From assembly GCA_964446285.1 (NCBI GenBank), contig CAYUNT010000016.1, positions 1-36,945 on the forward strand: DNA of 36,945 bases, written 5' to 3'. Under the pieces are notes generated by a model. The model was not told where the DNA came from. It made no database searches and saw nothing but the letters and a program-made list of their open reading frames with translations. Position 1 is the stretch's first letter; the number at the start of each line of letters is the position of its first letter. This document shows positions 1-9,300 of this stretch, one piece after another. Source of the stretch: CAYUNT01 sp964446285. Its GTDB lineage: Bacteria > Sumerlaeota > Sumerlaeia > SLMS01 > CAYUNT01. Made by a program: the position numbers and the translations under genes.

Positions 1-21
1 TCTTTTGCTCCTTCAGAGCAA

Positions 22-104
22 ATTCAGGGAACAGAATTACGGGAAATTGGTATAAATCCGCGTCGCCGCGTCGCAATTCTTCCCTAAATTCCTGATCCCC
101 TGAG
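22..104. repeat. Imperfect inverted repeat, intergenic
   Basis: The arm at 22-47 (reading ATTCAGGGAACAGAATTACG onward) resembles the reverse complement of 75-104 (TTCTTCCCTAAATTCCTGAT onward). The spacer is GC-rich. The pairing is imperfect and I can assign no function. It lies beyond the hairpin that follows the GT87 gene. Confidence 0.35.
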
Positions 105-112
105 CCGTCATA

Positions 113-142
113 GCCCCGTATTTGCCTTCGCGAATACGGGGC
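113..142 (-). terminator. Hairpin downstream of the GT87 gene
   Basis: A perfect 10-bp stem pairs GCCCCGTATT (113-122) with AATACGGGGC (133-142) around a 10-nt loop. It begins 6 bp past the stop codon of the minus-strand GT87 gene. There is no clear U-tract on either side, so it may be a rho-assisted terminator or an mRNA-stabilising hairpin. Confidence 0.55.
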
Positions 143-147
143 CTCGC

Positions 148-1623
148 TTATTTGGACTGGCTGGCACTTTCGCTTTTTGGAACAGCCTGAAATGCCAATT
201 TCAAACTGGGGAATAATCTGCCTATAGAAATGCCGAGCATTCCTGCCCAGGCGAGGAGAAGAATGATCGTTGGCGCGAATTCCCACCATGCGCCCGCCCC
301 GGGAACGCCAAGATGAACGCTATTGGGAAGGGCGATTCCGAACCAGAAAACAGCGGCAAAGAGTCCGAGGTGGGCGTTGCGCCGCCGAAGCGATTCCTCG
401 CCCAATATCCCGAGCGGCACAAGCAGCCAGATCAAATGATGATACTGAAGCACCGGCAGCATGGCGAGGGCGCTGGCGATGGCAAAGGCAAACAGCGTCA
501 CGGGCGTCTGGAACGGGCGCGGATTGCCTTGCCTCCACGCGACAAAGCACAAGAGGCATACTGCAAGATACGCCAGCCCGATCATGCCGGATGCGGCTGT
601 GGCCAAGGCACGCGGCGAAACCCGCGATGTATGGACTGATGTTTCTAATGCATTCTCACCCGGCGCCGGTTTTATCTCAGCCGCCCGCTCTTTTTCTTCC
701 ACGTTTATTCCCAGCCTGGCCTTTTTCGCGCCGCCCGCCTCTCCCCCGCCAGCGGTGTGTGTTTCTTGCGAAAGACGCGTCAGAATTTGCAAAATGGAGA
801 TTTGTGGCCAGTTGGTTTCGCCGCTGCGTTGCGTGATGCGCGGCAGATTGGTGCGGAATTCGTAAGGGAAAAGCCCAGTGGCCACGAGCGCAATCAGATA
901 GGCAGCGGCGACCACTCCCGCCCCCATGAGGAATCGGCGGCGTTTCCAGGCGAGAAGCGCGGGCGCGAGCAACACCGGCGCCAGTTTAACCAGCACCGCC
1001 ACCGCCCACCATGCGCCCGCCCAGACAGGACGCTGTCCTCCTCCTCCGCCTTCCTCTCCCCTTCCCCCTCTCCCCCGCAGGCAAAGCCAGATTGCCATGA
1101 GCAGCGCCGCCACGATGATATCGGCCTGCCCCATGCGAATCACTGTGAACGACGGATTGAACCAGAACACGGCCACGGCGGCCATAAGCCGCATAGCGGC
1201 CCGCGCCCATGCCCTTTGGCTTTGCTCTTCTGCGGGCTTATTCTCTCTCTCTAAATCAGCCAGCGCAAGCGCATCAATCCACAAGCCGCCAATCATCCAT
1301 GCAATCCAGCCGAGAAGTCCGATACCGGCGGCACGGTAGATCGCCAAAGCCGCCTCGCGCGGAAAAAACCCAAGCGGGAACATCAAAAAATCAAAAAACA
1401 ACGGATAGACATGGTTGCCGTCGAAGGGCAGGCGGCGTTCGATCAACTGCCGCGCCCAGCGGTGGTAGTCGTCAAAATCCGCATGAGGCGCTGCCCAAAA
1501 GAACGTGATGTATTTGGCGTAAATCCCGGCCAGAAGCAGCGCCCCGAGAAACAACGAAATCCACTGCAGTCGCTTGAGCGTGAATCGTGGAGTCGAAGCG
1601 GCGTCGGCGGAATTCTTTTGCAT
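148..1623 (-). CDS. GT87-family (DUF2029) polyprenyl-phosphate-dependent glycosyltransferase, membrane protein
   Basis: A 491-residue polytopic membrane protein of GT-C type. About ten hydrophobic segments begin near residue 20. The first periplasmic loop holds an acidic DFDDY motif followed by a WARQLIERRLPF-like stretch, as in GT87/DUF2029 enzymes that move a mannosyl or arabinosyl unit from a polyprenyl-phosphate donor. Two low-complexity insertions stand out: a Gly/Arg-rich stretch near residues 183-200 and a roughly 65-residue charged loop near residues 285-345. The ATG is preceded by GGAG. The gene starts 15 bp after the upstream GT4 gene ends, so the two are probably co-transcribed and make or decorate a surface glycan. 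The substrate cannot be read from the sequence. Confidence 0.75.
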   Translation of the reverse strand: MQKNSADAASTPRFTLKRLQWISLFLGALLLAGIYAKYITFFWAAPHADFDDYHRWARQLIERRLPFDGNHVYPLFFDFLMFPLGFFPREAALAIYRAAGIGLLGWIAWMIGGLWIDALALADLERENKPAEEQSQRAWARAAMRLMAAVAVFWFNPSFTVIRMGQADIIVAALLMAIWLCLRGRGGRGEEGGGGGQRPVWAGAWWAVAVLVKLAPVLLAPALLAWKRRRFLMGAGVVAAAYLIALVATGLFPYEFRTNLPRITQRSGETNWPQISILQILTRLSQETHTAGGGEAGGAKKARLGINVEEKERAAEIKPAPGENALETSVHTSRVSPRALATAASGMIGLAYLAVCLLCFVAWRQGNPRPFQTPVTLFAFAIASALAMLPVLQYHHLIWLLVPLGILGEESLRRRNAHLGLFAAVFWFGIALPNSVHLGVPGAGAWWEFAPTIILLLAWAGMLGISIGRLFPSLKLAFQAVPKSESASQSK

Positions 1624-1638
1624 CGGCTCCGGGGCGGT

Positions 1639-2889
1639 TCAGCGTCTTGGCACGGTGTCTGGGTCTGGCTCGGGGGTTGGCGCGGACGCGCGCGGCGGCG
1701 CGGGCAAGGGCGATGGCGCCGGCGAGGGAGGCGGCGCGGGCGATTGGGAAAGGCGCGCCGAAAGAAGATCGCGGAACAAATTCAAATAGTTGTCCGCCGT
1801 GTGCTGGATATGGAAAAGTTGAAGGATGCGCTGGCGCGCGGCGCGGCCCATCTCGGGCGCCTGGGCGCGGTGGTCGAGCAGGCGGATGATAGCACGCCCC
1901 AGCGCGTCCGGATTGCCCGGTGGCACCAGGAAACCCGTTTCGCCATCGCGCACGATTTCGCGCGGCCCGCCGATGTCCGATGCCACGACCGGAATTCCAC
2001 AGGACTGCGCCTCGGCCACTACCAGGCCAAACGATTCGCTGAAGCTTGGATGAACGAAAACATCCGCGGCGGCCATCAGTTTGGGCATAAGCGACGTAAG
2101 GCCTTCGATGCGCCGGACGTGTTTTCCCAGATTTAGCGTTTTGATTTTTTCGTCAATTTGCGCAGAAAGCGGACCGCGCCCCACCAGAATCAAAAACGTC
2201 TGGGGATGAGCCTGCAAAACGGCAGGCAGCGCATCCAAAAGCACCAAATAGCCTTTGAGCGGAATCAACAGCCCCGCCGCCAACAGCATATTGCTGTCAT
2301 CCGCCTGGATATTGGCGATCTGGCGCATTTCCGTGCGCTCGGCCCTCGTGATCGGGCAAAATTGCTCCGGGTCCACGCCGTTGGCGATCACGCACACCCG
2401 TTCTGGCGCTATGCCCTGGGCAATGAGATCGCGCCGCACGGCGTGAGATACGGCGACGATCCGCGCAAATCGCCGCTGGCGCAGGCGCATGGTCCATTTG
2501 ACGAAATATCCGGGCAGGCGTCCCTTTTCCCACCATGCATGGACGCCGTGATTGGTCGAGACCAGCACGGGATTTCCGAGCATGGGAAGAAGAAATGGCC
2601 CGGCCAGGTCAGGGCGGACGAGATGTGTATGCAAAATATCCGGCGGAAAGATACGCCCGGAGCGTTCGGCCCAACGGCGCAATATCCCCCAGGTCAAGCA
2701 GCCTCTCGCCCCGATGATTTCGCAGGGGATATTGAGTTTCCGAAAGCGCTCTTCCAGAGGTCCGCCCCGGCTGAACGCCGCCACACGGACCTGAACATCC
2801 TTGTTGTTAATCCAGCGCCGGGCCAGGGCATCCGCCAGATTGCCCGGACCGTCAAGCGCGAAGGCATTCAGCAAAACCTGAATGCGCAT
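1639..2889 (-). CDS. GT4-family glycosyltransferase
   Basis: GT-B fold retaining glycosyltransferase using a nucleotide sugar. The N-terminal strand reads RIQVLLNAFALDGPGNLA. The mid-protein has IAVSHAVRRDL and VIANGVDPEQF, typical of GT4. The C-terminal donor domain has the SESFGLVVAEAQSCGIPVVA and GGPREIV motifs with the E-x7-E arrangement. I chose the ATG at 2889 because homology begins there; a GTG at 2949 would add 20 residues. The last 30 or so residues are an odd Pro/Ala/Ser-rich tail with no counterpart in the family, probably a disordered extension. It lies directly upstream of the GT87 gene in the same direction, which suggests one glycan pathway. Confidence 0.85.
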   Translation of the reverse strand: MRIQVLLNAFALDGPGNLADALARRWINNKDVQVRVAAFSRGGPLEERFRKLNIPCEIIGARGCLTWGILRRWAERSGRIFPPDILHTHLVRPDLAGPFLLPMLGNPVLVSTNHGVHAWWEKGRLPGYFVKWTMRLRQRRFARIVAVSHAVRRDLIAQGIAPERVCVIANGVDPEQFCPITRAERTEMRQIANIQADDSNMLLAAGLLIPLKGYLVLLDALPAVLQAHPQTFLILVGRGPLSAQIDEKIKTLNLGKHVRRIEGLTSLMPKLMAAADVFVHPSFSESFGLVVAEAQSCGIPVVASDIGGPREIVRDGETGFLVPPGNPDALGRAIIRLLDHRAQAPEMGRAARQRILQLFHIQHTADNYLNLFRDLLSARLSQSPAPPPSPAPSPLPAPPRASAPTPEPDPDTVPRR

Positions 2890-3072
2890 GGGGCGGCCTG
2901 ATAAATCTGTGGCGGACGGGGTTGGCGGCGAGAGGATTTCCGGAAGCACGCTTAAAGCATCCTGAATCGAGCGGATGGCACAAATAACCGCAACGCCTTA
3001 TTGAACGCCATTCCACGCGCCTCGATAAAGATAAATCCGCAGTGTTGCTCCCCGGCCTGGCGGCAGGGTGTT

Positions 3073-3879
3073 TTATTGGGTGTCGGCGGCATCCGGCTTA
3101 TGCGTGGCGTCATCCTCGGCCACTTCTACCAGGATCACGGAAATGTTATCATGGCCTCCCTTGTCGTTGGCTGCTTGAATCAGATGATCGCACGCCTCGT
3201 CAACGTCCTTGGAGTCCTTGATAATCTGAAAAATACCCTCGTCCTCCACCATAGTGCTCAAACCATCCGAGCACAGCAGATAACGGTCTCCCGCTAGAAT
3301 TTCATGAATCCGGATGTCGATTTCCACATCCATTTTGTTGCCCAGGGCGCGGGTAATCACGTTTTTCCAGCGGTGATTGCGCGCTTCCTCGGGCGAAAGG
3401 ATATTCTTTTGTACTTGTTCCGAGACCCAGGAATGATCCTGGGTGAGTTGAGTCATGGCGCCTTCGCGAATCACATAGCATCTGGAATCGCCGACATGGG
3501 CAAGGGCGGCTCTTGCATTGGGCAAATCGAACAGGGCGGCGACAATGGTTGTTCCCATGCCGGAGTATTCGCGCCGCTGAAGCGACAGATTGCACACATC
3601 GCGGTTGGCCAGACGTATGGCCGTAAGCAGTTTGTTTTCCAGCGGTGTGCGGTCCGTCTCGATGCCGAAGGGCCACGTGGCATCGTTGTCCGCGGCGCAT
3701 TGGCGCAGGAATTCGAGGATGGACATAATGGCGGCGCGGCTGGCCACTTCGCCTGCGTTGTGGCCGCCCATGCCATCCGCAACGATTAAAATCCCAAGAT
3801 CAGGACAAACACTAAGGCTGTCCTCATTATGACTGCGTTTGAGTCCGCGGTCGGTTTTGCCGCCGGTGATTAATTTCAT
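3073..3879 (-). CDS. PP2C-type (PPM) serine/threonine protein phosphatase
   Basis: Metal-dependent phosphatase of the Stp1/PrpC type, 268 residues, soluble and probably cytoplasmic. The PPM motifs appear in order: RSHNEDS near the N-terminus, VADGMGGHNAG with the metal-binding aspartate, AHVGDSRCYV, LTQDHSWV, VITRALGN, LLCSDGLS and GGHDNISVI. All metal-binding aspartates appear present, so it should be active. It would remove phosphate from Ser/Thr residues placed by a Hanks-type kinase, but no such kinase is in the window. It is divergent from the sigma-54 activator across a 339-bp gap. The ATG has AGGA close upstream. Confidence 0.9.
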   Translation of the reverse strand: MKLITGGKTDRGLKRSHNEDSLSVCPDLGILIVADGMGGHNAGEVASRAAIMSILEFLRQCAADNDATWPFGIETDRTPLENKLLTAIRLANRDVCNLSLQRREYSGMGTTIVAALFDLPNARAALAHVGDSRCYVIREGAMTQLTQDHSWVSEQVQKNILSPEEARNHRWKNVITRALGNKMDVEIDIRIHEILAGDRYLLCSDGLSTMVEDEGIFQIIKDSKDVDEACDHLIQAANDKGGHDNISVILVEVAEDDATHKPDAADTQ

Positions 3880-4218
3880 TATCCTGAATTCTCGGGTGTC
3901 CTTGCCGATCTCCCAAATCGCAACTCGATTCGAATAAACCGGGTGACCGGAAGGGTGTCAAGAGGCATTCCCAAAATGCCGCGCAATGCTGGTATTCGCC
4001 AAATAACGCTTGAAAGAGCGCGGAAAACAGAGAATAGCGAAGGTCGAAAGCACCCCGGCGGGAAGCCGCATCGCCTCCCTTTCGGCAGAGTATGGCCATT
4101 CCCGGTGTCGTTTGGGCAAGGAAAGTTCCCGTTTCTTTCTGTATCTCCACTCCCAACAAGCCTATCTGGCGCGCGTTTGAAAGTTACCATTCTCCGGTTT
4201 TCCCTGAGAGCCTGATCC
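3880..4218. other. 339-bp divergent intergenic region
   Basis: The region lies between the start codons of the PP2C gene (minus) and the sigma-54 activator gene (plus) and must hold both promoters. I see no convincing -35/-10 or -24/-12 pair, RNA gene or coding stretch. Short reading frames here lack ribosome sites and recognisable residues. Confidence 0.4.
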
Positions 4219-6108
4219 ATGACAGACGCATCTTCATCCAGGAGGCATGGGACCCAGAAAATGAACAGGGCTGACGAATCCCACCAGCCAGGCAGGGAAA
4301 AACCTCATTGTGATCCTTCCGCCGCCTGCGGCGATGCCCATGCCGATGCCACTCTGGAAGTTGTATTGGATCCGTATGCGGCGGATTTCTGGCGCGCCTC
4401 GGGGGCGGCTATGGCGGCGGCGGGCGGAGCGACGGGAGGATCGGAAGGGGCGGGCGGACGAGGAGCCGCGGCGGCGCCCGATCTAGCGGCGTTGGAAATC
4501 GCCAATCAGAGGTTTCAACTCCTGGCGCGGCTCGGATGCGAAATTTGCAGCCAGACAGTCGTTTCGCAGGTGCTTGCGTCCGTAGCGGAGGCCCTGCGGA
4601 CCTTGATCGAGGCGGAACGCTTCTTTGTGGCCATTTTCGATGAGCGGAACGAATTGCGGGTTCGCGCCGCGTGGAATATAGACCTGCCTGCCAATCCCGC
4701 CGAATGGCCCATTAGCCGCACGTTGCTCGGACGCGTGCTCGACGAAGGCGTCGCCATTCTGAGCTCCGACGCGGCGCACGATCCCCGTTTTCGCGAAATC
4801 CCAAGCGTCGGTCTGCACAAAATCCGGTCAATCGTTTGCGTGCCGGTCGGACAACGCGGCCGCTGCATGGGAGCCATCTACGCCGATAGCCGCATCCAGG
4901 CCAATCGCTTCTCGGAGGCGGATTTGGCGTTTGTCACAGCGCTCAGCCATTATGTGCGCATCGGGCTGCGAAACGCGAGCCAAATGGAGGAAATTTCCAC
5001 TCAGCGCCGCCTTTCCGAGGAACGTTGCGCCGCCCTGCAACAGGAACTTTTCCGCGATCATCATATTGTTGGACGCTCCGAGTGCCTGCTTGCCGCCTTC
5101 AACCGCCTGAAGAATGTGGCGGCAAAGACGCTGCCGATCTTGATTTCGGGCGAAACCGGCGCGGGCAAGGAACTGTTCGCGCGCGCAGCGCACCAGCTCA
5201 GTCCGCGGGCAAAAGGGCCGTTTGTGGCGCTCAATCTGGCCAATCTGCCTGAAACGCTGATCGAGTCGGAGTTATTCGGGCAGGTGAAAGGGGCTTTCAC
5301 CGAGGCGCGCGATAAAGTCGGACGCCTCAAATTGGCGCATGGCGGAACGCTTTTTCTGGATGAGGTGGCCGAGACGCCGCTGGCGGTTCAAGCCAAACTG
5401 CTGCGCGTGCTTGAAACCGGGACGTTCGAGCCGCTTGGCGAAACGCAATCCGTCCATGTGGACATTCGGCTGGTATCGGCCACGCTGAAAGACCTGGAAG
5501 AAGAGGTCCGCAAGGGGCGTTTTCGCGAGGATTTGTATTGGCGGTTGCGCGGCGTGGTCATTCGCATTCCGCCGCTGCGCGAACGGGCGGAAGACATCCC
5601 GCTTCTCATCGGCGCATTTCTCGACAAAACTAAATCCGACGTGCGTTTTGAACCGGATGCTATTCGCGTGCTGATGCGTTATGCGTTCCCCGGCAATGTA
5701 CGCCAATTGCTGCGTCTTGTCGAGGAAATGGACGCGGTTTCCGAAACGCGGCGCATTCGGGCGGCGGATTTGCCCGAATACATCCGGCGCTCGGGGGGAA
5801 GCGGCGGAGAAACGCCGGACCATTCGCCGCGATCCGGCGGCGCGGAATCTCGAAACGCTCAATCTGGTGCAGATGCTGGATATTCGGAAATTCAGGGGAC
5901 TGGGGGTATTCTGAGGACTGAGAGGATGGAAACCGGCGCGCAAACAAGCGGCGAATTTCCACCGCTTGACGAGATCATCACCGAAGTGGAGAAGACGTGG
6001 ATGCAGAAGGCCCTGGAAACGACCGGGGGCAACTGCGAACGCGCCATTCAACTACTTAAAATCTCCCGCGCGCGTTTCTTCGAGCGCAAAAAGAAATTTG
6101 GGTTGTAA
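4219..6108 (+). CDS. Sigma-54 interaction (bEBP) transcriptional activator: GAF, AAA+, Fis-type HTH
   Basis: Predicted enhancer-binding ATPase, 629 residues. Residues 1-88 are low complexity (Ala/Gly-rich), where many relatives carry an FHA or receiver domain. A GAF sensor domain spans about 90-255. The AAA+ domain (about 280-510) has Walker A GETGAGKE (311-318), Walker B GTLFLDE (376-382) and FREDLYWRL with the arginine fingers. A Fis-like helix-turn-helix ends the protein (about 590-629). The sigma-54 contact loop reads GAFTEA (358-363) instead of GAFTGA. A disordered Gly/Ser linker (about 520-580) separates AAA+ and HTH. A second in-frame ATG at 4261 lies 15 nt after AGGAGG and could be the true start. 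The ligand and target promoters are unknown. Confidence 0.88.
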   Translation: MTDASSSRRHGTQKMNRADESHQPGREKPHCDPSAACGDAHADATLEVVLDPYAADFWRASGAAMAAAGGATGGSEGAGGRGAAAAPDLAALEIANQRFQLLARLGCEICSQTVVSQVLASVAEALRTLIEAERFFVAIFDERNELRVRAAWNIDLPANPAEWPISRTLLGRVLDEGVAILSSDAAHDPRFREIPSVGLHKIRSIVCVPVGQRGRCMGAIYADSRIQANRFSEADLAFVTALSHYVRIGLRNASQMEEISTQRRLSEERCAALQQELFRDHHIVGRSECLLAAFNRLKNVAAKTLPILISGETGAGKELFARAAHQLSPRAKGPFVALNLANLPETLIESELFGQVKGAFTEARDKVGRLKLAHGGTLFLDEVAETPLAVQAKLLRVLETGTFEPLGETQSVHVDIRLVSATLKDLEEEVRKGRFREDLYWRLRGVVIRIPPLRERAEDIPLLIGAFLDKTKSDVRFEPDAIRVLMRYAFPGNVRQLLRLVEEMDAVSETRRIRAADLPEYIRRSGGSGGETPDHSPRSGGAESRNAQSGADAGYSEIQGTGGILRTERMETGAQTSGEFPPLDEIITEVEKTWMQKALETTGGNCERAIQLLKISRARFFERKKKFGL

Positions 6109-6150
6109 GTAGGCGCATCTTGACACTTTTACTGATCCGAACCGCTTGTG

Positions 6151-6232
6151 CCCCCTCACTGCGTTTGGGGTTCTGCAAAAAGCCGTCCGGAATGCATCCG
6201 GATATGCAGAACCCGGAACGAAGTGACGGGGG
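6151..6232. repeat. Long nested inverted repeat between activator and GH31 genes
   Basis: Arms of about 27-28 nt (6151-6177 and 6205-6232) pair imperfectly: CCCCCTCACTGCGTTTGGGG faces the reverse complement of CCCGGAACGAAGTGACGGGGG, and TTCTGCA pairs with TGCAGAA. Inside sits a second stem, TCCGGA/TCCGGA (6186-6191 and 6197-6202), with loop ATGCA. It could end transcription of the activator gene (a GGTTTCTT follows) or be a member of a REP-like repeat family. Confidence 0.6.
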
Positions 6233-6331
6233 TTTCTTCGCATATCGGTATCAGTATCAAGATGCGCCCATTGTAAGTGACACCTCAGGCAAGTGCCCAA
6301 GCAATTCCAAACTAATGGAGATGCGTTCCAG

Positions 6332-9300
6332 ATGATCTTTCATTATCATCAAGCGCTTCTGGCGGGGTTGACGCTGGCGATGCCTTTCATGGTCTGCATG
6401 GCGCAGGCCAATGATGGCGCACCCGCAAACTCGGAGGCCGCAAATTTGGAATCTGTAAAATCATCGACTACGGCAAATTATGTGGTGGCGGGATATGCCC
6501 GGTTCACGGTGATTACGCCCGAGTGCATCCGAATGGAATATCAGCCGGATGGCAAATTCATCGACGCGCCGTCGATGTTCGCCGTAGGGCGCGGGATCGC
6601 CGACCAAAACGCCAAAGTGGATTTCCGCGACAAGACGTTCGTCATCGACACGGGGCGGATGAAGCTGGAATTCACGCCGAACGGCAAGCCATTCTCCGCC
6701 GAGAATCTGAAGGTCACTATTAAGAAATCTATTCAAATTGCAGAAAAGAACCTTGGGCGAGACGCCCAAGCCACCGGCAAACTTGGACAAAACGCCCAAG
6801 CCACAAGCAAAGCGGAACAAGAAAAGGGCGAAATTGTCTGGACTCCCGATAGCCGCCAAACGGCCAATCTGGGCGGCACGATCCCGACGCTTGATCAGGT
6901 AAAAGGCCCTGTGCCGCTCCACGACGGCATTCTCTCGCGCGATGGCTGGTATCTCATCGACGATTCGCAGGGTTTTCTGCTCGCGAACGACTGGGTGACT
7001 CCGCGTCCGGCCGATTCGGGAACGGATTGGTATCTGTTTGGCTACGGACAGGACTATGCCGGGGCGTTTCGCGCCTTTACGACGATCGGCGGCGCCGTCC
7101 CCATGCCGCGCAAATGTGTGCTCGGATCGTGGTATTCGCGATGGTGGAAATACACAACGGAGGACTACAAGCAAATCGTCCGCGAATACGCCAAACACGA
7201 TTTTCCGCTCGATATTATCGTTATGGACATGGAGTGGCACCGGAAGGGCTGGACGGGCTGGAGCTGGAACTACGATCTGCTGCCCGATCCCCCGGCCCTT
7301 TTGCGTTGGTTCCACGAACAGGGCCTGGCCGTGACGCTCAACGTCCATCCGGCCGATGGCGTTCTGCCGCACGAGACGATGTATAAGGATTTCATGCGCT
7401 ACATGGGCGTGGACCCGGCCACCAGCCAGACGATCCCATTCGACGCCGGCGACCCCAAATATATGGATGCCTACTTCCGCTTCACGCATCATCCGCGCGA
7501 GGCTGAAGGGGTCGATTTCTGGTGGCTCGACTGGCAGCAGTATCCCGACGTAAAAAGCATGCCGGGACTGCGGAATCTCGCCTGGCTCAACACGCTTTAT
7601 TTTGAAAACTCGATGCGCGCGGGCAAGCGCGGCCTCCAGTTCAGCCGATGGGGCGGATGGGGCGATCATCGCCATCCGATTCACTTCAGCGGCGACGCCG
7701 ATACAGGCTGGACGATGCTCGGGTTCGAGGTGCCTTTCACCAGCACGGCTGCAAACGAAGGCGCCTACTTCTGGAGCCACGACATCGGCGGGCACTTCGG
7801 CGACCGCAACGAAGAGCCGTTCACGCGATGGGTGCAATTGGCGTCGGTGACGGCGGCCATGCGTCTCCACAGTAGCATCATCAAGTATCTGGACCGCCGT
7901 CCGTGGCTTTGGCCGGATTGGGCGACGGAATCCATGCGCCGTTCATTCCATCTACGTTCGCGTTTGATGCCCTACATCTACAGCGCCGTCCGCCAGACGA
8001 ACGAAACCGGCCTGCCGCTCACGCGCCCGATGTATGTGCAATGGCCCGGCGTGGAAGACGCCTTCGCTGCCCCGCAGGAGTATATGTTTGGCAGCGATTT
8101 CCTGGCGGCGCCCATCGCCGCGGCCGGCAGCGGACCGGTCCGCGTGGCGGCGCTGGCGGTCTGGTTCCCAGAAGGCGAATGGCGCAACTTTTTCACGGGC
8201 GAAGCGTTCACCGGGCCGCAATGGCGCGTTGTTTGCGCGGATATCAATGAATTCCCGCTGTTTGTCCGCGCGGGCGCGCCGATCCCGATGCAGCCTTACT
8301 CGGCGCGGCCCACGACGGCAAAACTCGACCGGCTCGTGGTGCAGTTGTGGCCCGGCGCGGAAGGCAAGCGCCACTCCTTTACACTCTATGAAGACGATGG
8401 CTTCAGCCGCGACTACGAGAAGGGCGGACTCGCCAAAACGGAACTGACGTCGTTGCGCAAGGGCGGCGTTCTTGAGGTCGGCATCTCCCCCGCCAAGGGC
8501 GAATTCAAGGGCCAGCCAAGCGAACGCGCCTATGAAATCGTCGTGGGCGGAATGGAGCGCCCCAAGAGCGTAAAAGTCGATGGAAAACCAGTGGCGGATT
8601 CCGAATGGTCCGAGGCGGAACGCACTATCACTGTGCGGGTGCCAAGCCGTTCGATTCGCAAGGCGCTGGCGGTAACAGTCGAAGCGCAAATAACTGATCC
8701 TGCGTATTTTGCGTCGCGTTATCTCAAGCGGCGCTTGAATGGTATTGTGCGGGGCGTTTGGGAAGCGGAACAGGAGGAACCGACGTTGGAATCGGCCTTG
8801 GCGCTGGCGTCGGAAAAAGCGCCCGAGCTATTGCCTGGGCTGGCCGCACTGGCCGGGTTGGCCACGGTGGAAAACGAGACGCACTATCCGCAACCGGGCG
8901 TGTTGCGGCGGATGATTCGCAACGCGGATTCGACGGTCATTTCGCCCGAAGGAATTGCCCTCGTCTGGCAGCGGACGCTTTCGCCAAGCAATGGCGTGGC
9001 TCCGCTCGAAGAACGCGTCGCCGTGCCGAAGCTCTCGGGCATGATTCCCTTCGAGCCGCCCGCCTGGAAACGCCAGGACCTCGCCTTCCTGCAAAGCGCG
9101 ACGGACGACCGCACGCTGACTTTCCGCGCCGGGGGGCAGGAATATGCCATTCACAAATCGCTTGGGCAAATGCACGGGCAGATCGGACAATGGCTCCTCA
9201 ACGGGCCATTTCCTTTCGACCGCGCCACAAGCATTAGCGAGCAGTGTTACGAACCGGAAAAAATGCCGGTAAAGGCGCTGGCGGCGCTGACTCCGAAAAG

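Noticed and set aside
162..178. TGGCAC resembling a -24 sigma-54 promoter element
   Set aside because: The matching TTGC at -12 is missing at the right spacing, and the site lies inside the GT87 coding region.
6461..7870. 469-residue minus-strand frame
   Set aside because: Antisense to the GH31 gene, whose signature motifs are on the plus strand.
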